Origin: Maribacter algarum (ex Lu et al. 2025) (nom. illeg.)
Lineage (GTDB): Bacteria; Bacteroidota; Bacteroidia; Flavobacteriales; Flavobacteriaceae
DNA length: 64,000 nt
NCBI GenBank assembly: GCA_947495915.1
Contig: CANMAW010000002.1
Span: 558,001 to 622,000 of the forward strand
Direction: 5' to 3'
Position 1 is the stretch's first letter. Each line of letters opens with the position of its first letter. Shown piece after piece: positions 63,238 through 64,000 of the stretch. The position numbers were made by a program, and so were the translations under genes. A model generated the notes under the pieces. That model was not told the origin of the DNA and made no database searches. It worked only from the letters and a program-made list of their open reading frames with translations.

Positions 63238-64000
63238 AAAGGCATCTAGTTTATCTACAAAGAGTTCCGGTTTGAGTTTATCGTAAAATTGATTGTTTTT
63301 CTTTTTGATACTTTTTTTGGTTTCATTTCTAGCTTCATCATTGAAGTAATCTGTAAAATGAATGGCGATGTTATTTTTATTGGCGAAGGTATGCCAGCCC
63401 TGTTTGTCTATCCATGGAGCAAAAATTGCAAATGTGGGAATGTCTAATGCTTTTGCCATATTGGTGCTTCCTCCCTCGTTTCCTATTAACAGGTCACAAT
63501 GCTGCAATAGGGCTAAGAACTTTCTTAAAGAAGGTGCAAAAGTTTCAAAACTGATATGTTTTCTAGTTTCAGATTTACAAAGTTCATAAAGCTCTTGGGC
63601 TTCTTGCAATTGTGAAGGTATATAGTTGAATAATAGGGTACCTTTGGTTCGCTTAGCTATACGGTCAATGAGTTTAGCCATATAATTTAGGGGATATGTT
63701 TTCTCATTACTACTGCCTAGTATGCTGATCATTATGAGCGGTTTTTCTAATATAATTTTTTGAGAAATTAAAAAGGCTTTAGCTTCAGTAATTTCATTAT
63801 CACTAAGATATATTTTAGGCGGTATTGTGTTTTGAACTGGCCCCGTGATCGGTTCTATCAGGCCCAAACGATCATCAATGGTATTGAATGTATCTGGGAA
63901 TTCTCTAGATTTAATCGGAATGGTATGCGTATAAAATAATTTTGATCTACTTTTTGCAAAAGCTGTTTTGATTGAAGCGTTAGAGGAGAGGCTCATTAAA
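63208..64000 (-). CDS. Glycosyltransferase family 9 (heptosyltransferase-like), N-terminus cut by window edge
   Basis: The frame stays open to the last base; the N-terminal part, expected to hold the family start (for example a GD/IGD motif in WaaC/WaaF-like enzymes), is missing. What remains (about 262 residues) has the GT9 C-terminal half: KPLIMISILGSSNEKTYPLNYMAKLIDRI (beginning GSSNEKTYP), and LLQHCDLLIGNEGGSTNMAKALDIPTFAIFAPW with the typical GNEGG.xMAxAL block. An internal ATG at 63996 is not the true start. Probably adds heptose or another sugar to the LPS core. The 3' end overlaps the methyltransferase-like gene. Confidence 0.82.
   Translation of the reverse strand, partial: LMSLSSNASIKTAFAKSRSKLFYTHTIPIKSREFPDTFNTIDDRLGLIEPITGPVQNTIPPKIYLSDNEITEAKAFLISQKIILEKPLIMISILGSSNEKTYPLNYMAKLIDRIAKRTKGTLLFNYIPSQLQEAQELYELCKSETRKHISFETFAPSLRKFLALLQHCDLLIGNEGGSTNMAKALDIPTFAIFAPWIDKQGWHTFANKNNIAIHFTDYFNDEARNETKKSIKKKNNQFYDKLKPELFVDKLDAFLDLKILPNK

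Overview
The window looks like the chromosome of a marine or gliding member of the Flavobacteriaceae (Bacteroidota). The DNA is AT-rich and the genes lack Shine-Dalgarno sequences. Several promoters follow the Bacteroidota consensus TTTG-N19-TAnnTTTG. Type IX secretion (T9SS) cargo with gliding-motility-associated (type B) C-terminal domains is present, with a PorP/SprF-OmpA-adhesin cluster and a SusC/FecA-style TonB receptor carrying a carboxypeptidase-regulatory domain. I see no rRNA, tRNA, CRISPR array, insertion sequence or prophage.

Layout. 1-9.9 kb: a cut-off LVIVD-type lipoprotein, a 1-Cys peroxiredoxin, a bacillithiol-transferase-like protein, a GNAT enzyme, a thioredoxin-like protein, a BASS transporter plus PlsC-type acyltransferase, an M14 peptidase, a PUR-alpha-like protein and an ABC exporter. 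10-17.6 kb: nusB, a DUF1573 lipoprotein, yajC, a YdeI-like protein, pepT, pyrD, a Dabb protein, a LysE exporter and an HMG-CoA lyase. 17.7-25.4 kb: a Cys-rich microprotein (not previously called) followed by a six-gene iron/heme-type operon (DUF4856 lipoprotein, imelysin, vitamin-K-carboxylase-like HTTM protein, TonB receptor, CxxCH heme-binding protein, 4-TM protein). 25.4-31.5 kb: guaB, a methyltransferase, a thioredoxin, lysA, a Lon-N protein and sucC. 31.5-37 kb: two paralogous small secreted proteins, yehS, a TerB-like protein, hsp20 and uvrB. 37-45.4 kb: two T9SS type B proteins, an ABC-2 transporter pair and a large surface protein with a DUF11-like repeat. 45.5-49.3 kb: a kinase-fold-like orphan, an NdpA-like protein, a pRiA4b-ORF3-like protein and ctaA. 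49.5-57.1 kb: OmpA-family protein, PorP/SprF and a 1566-residue calcium-binding-repeat adhesin. 57.5-64 kb: cca, tsaC and a glycan-assembly cluster cut by the window end.

The most interesting items are these. (1) Three intergenic matches to an ECF-sigma-type promoter (TGTAAC-N16/17-CGTC) precede the two paralogous small secreted proteins and the ABC-2 transporter. (2) A 15-bp perfect inverted repeat next to a sigma-54-like -24/-12 element precedes hsp20. (3) The Cys-rich microprotein and the imelysin/carboxylase-like/TonB operon share one locus, and the operon has a full-consensus promoter with a palindrome beside it. (4) An unrecognised 361-residue protein shows, in order, the hallmarks of an aminoglycoside-phosphotransferase/protein-kinase-like fold. 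(5) An orphan TTTTAGAC-AA-GTCTAAAA palindrome lies in a 680-bp gene-free stretch.

Most of the core genes look ordinary. Function calls come from recognising family motifs by eye; no database search was run.
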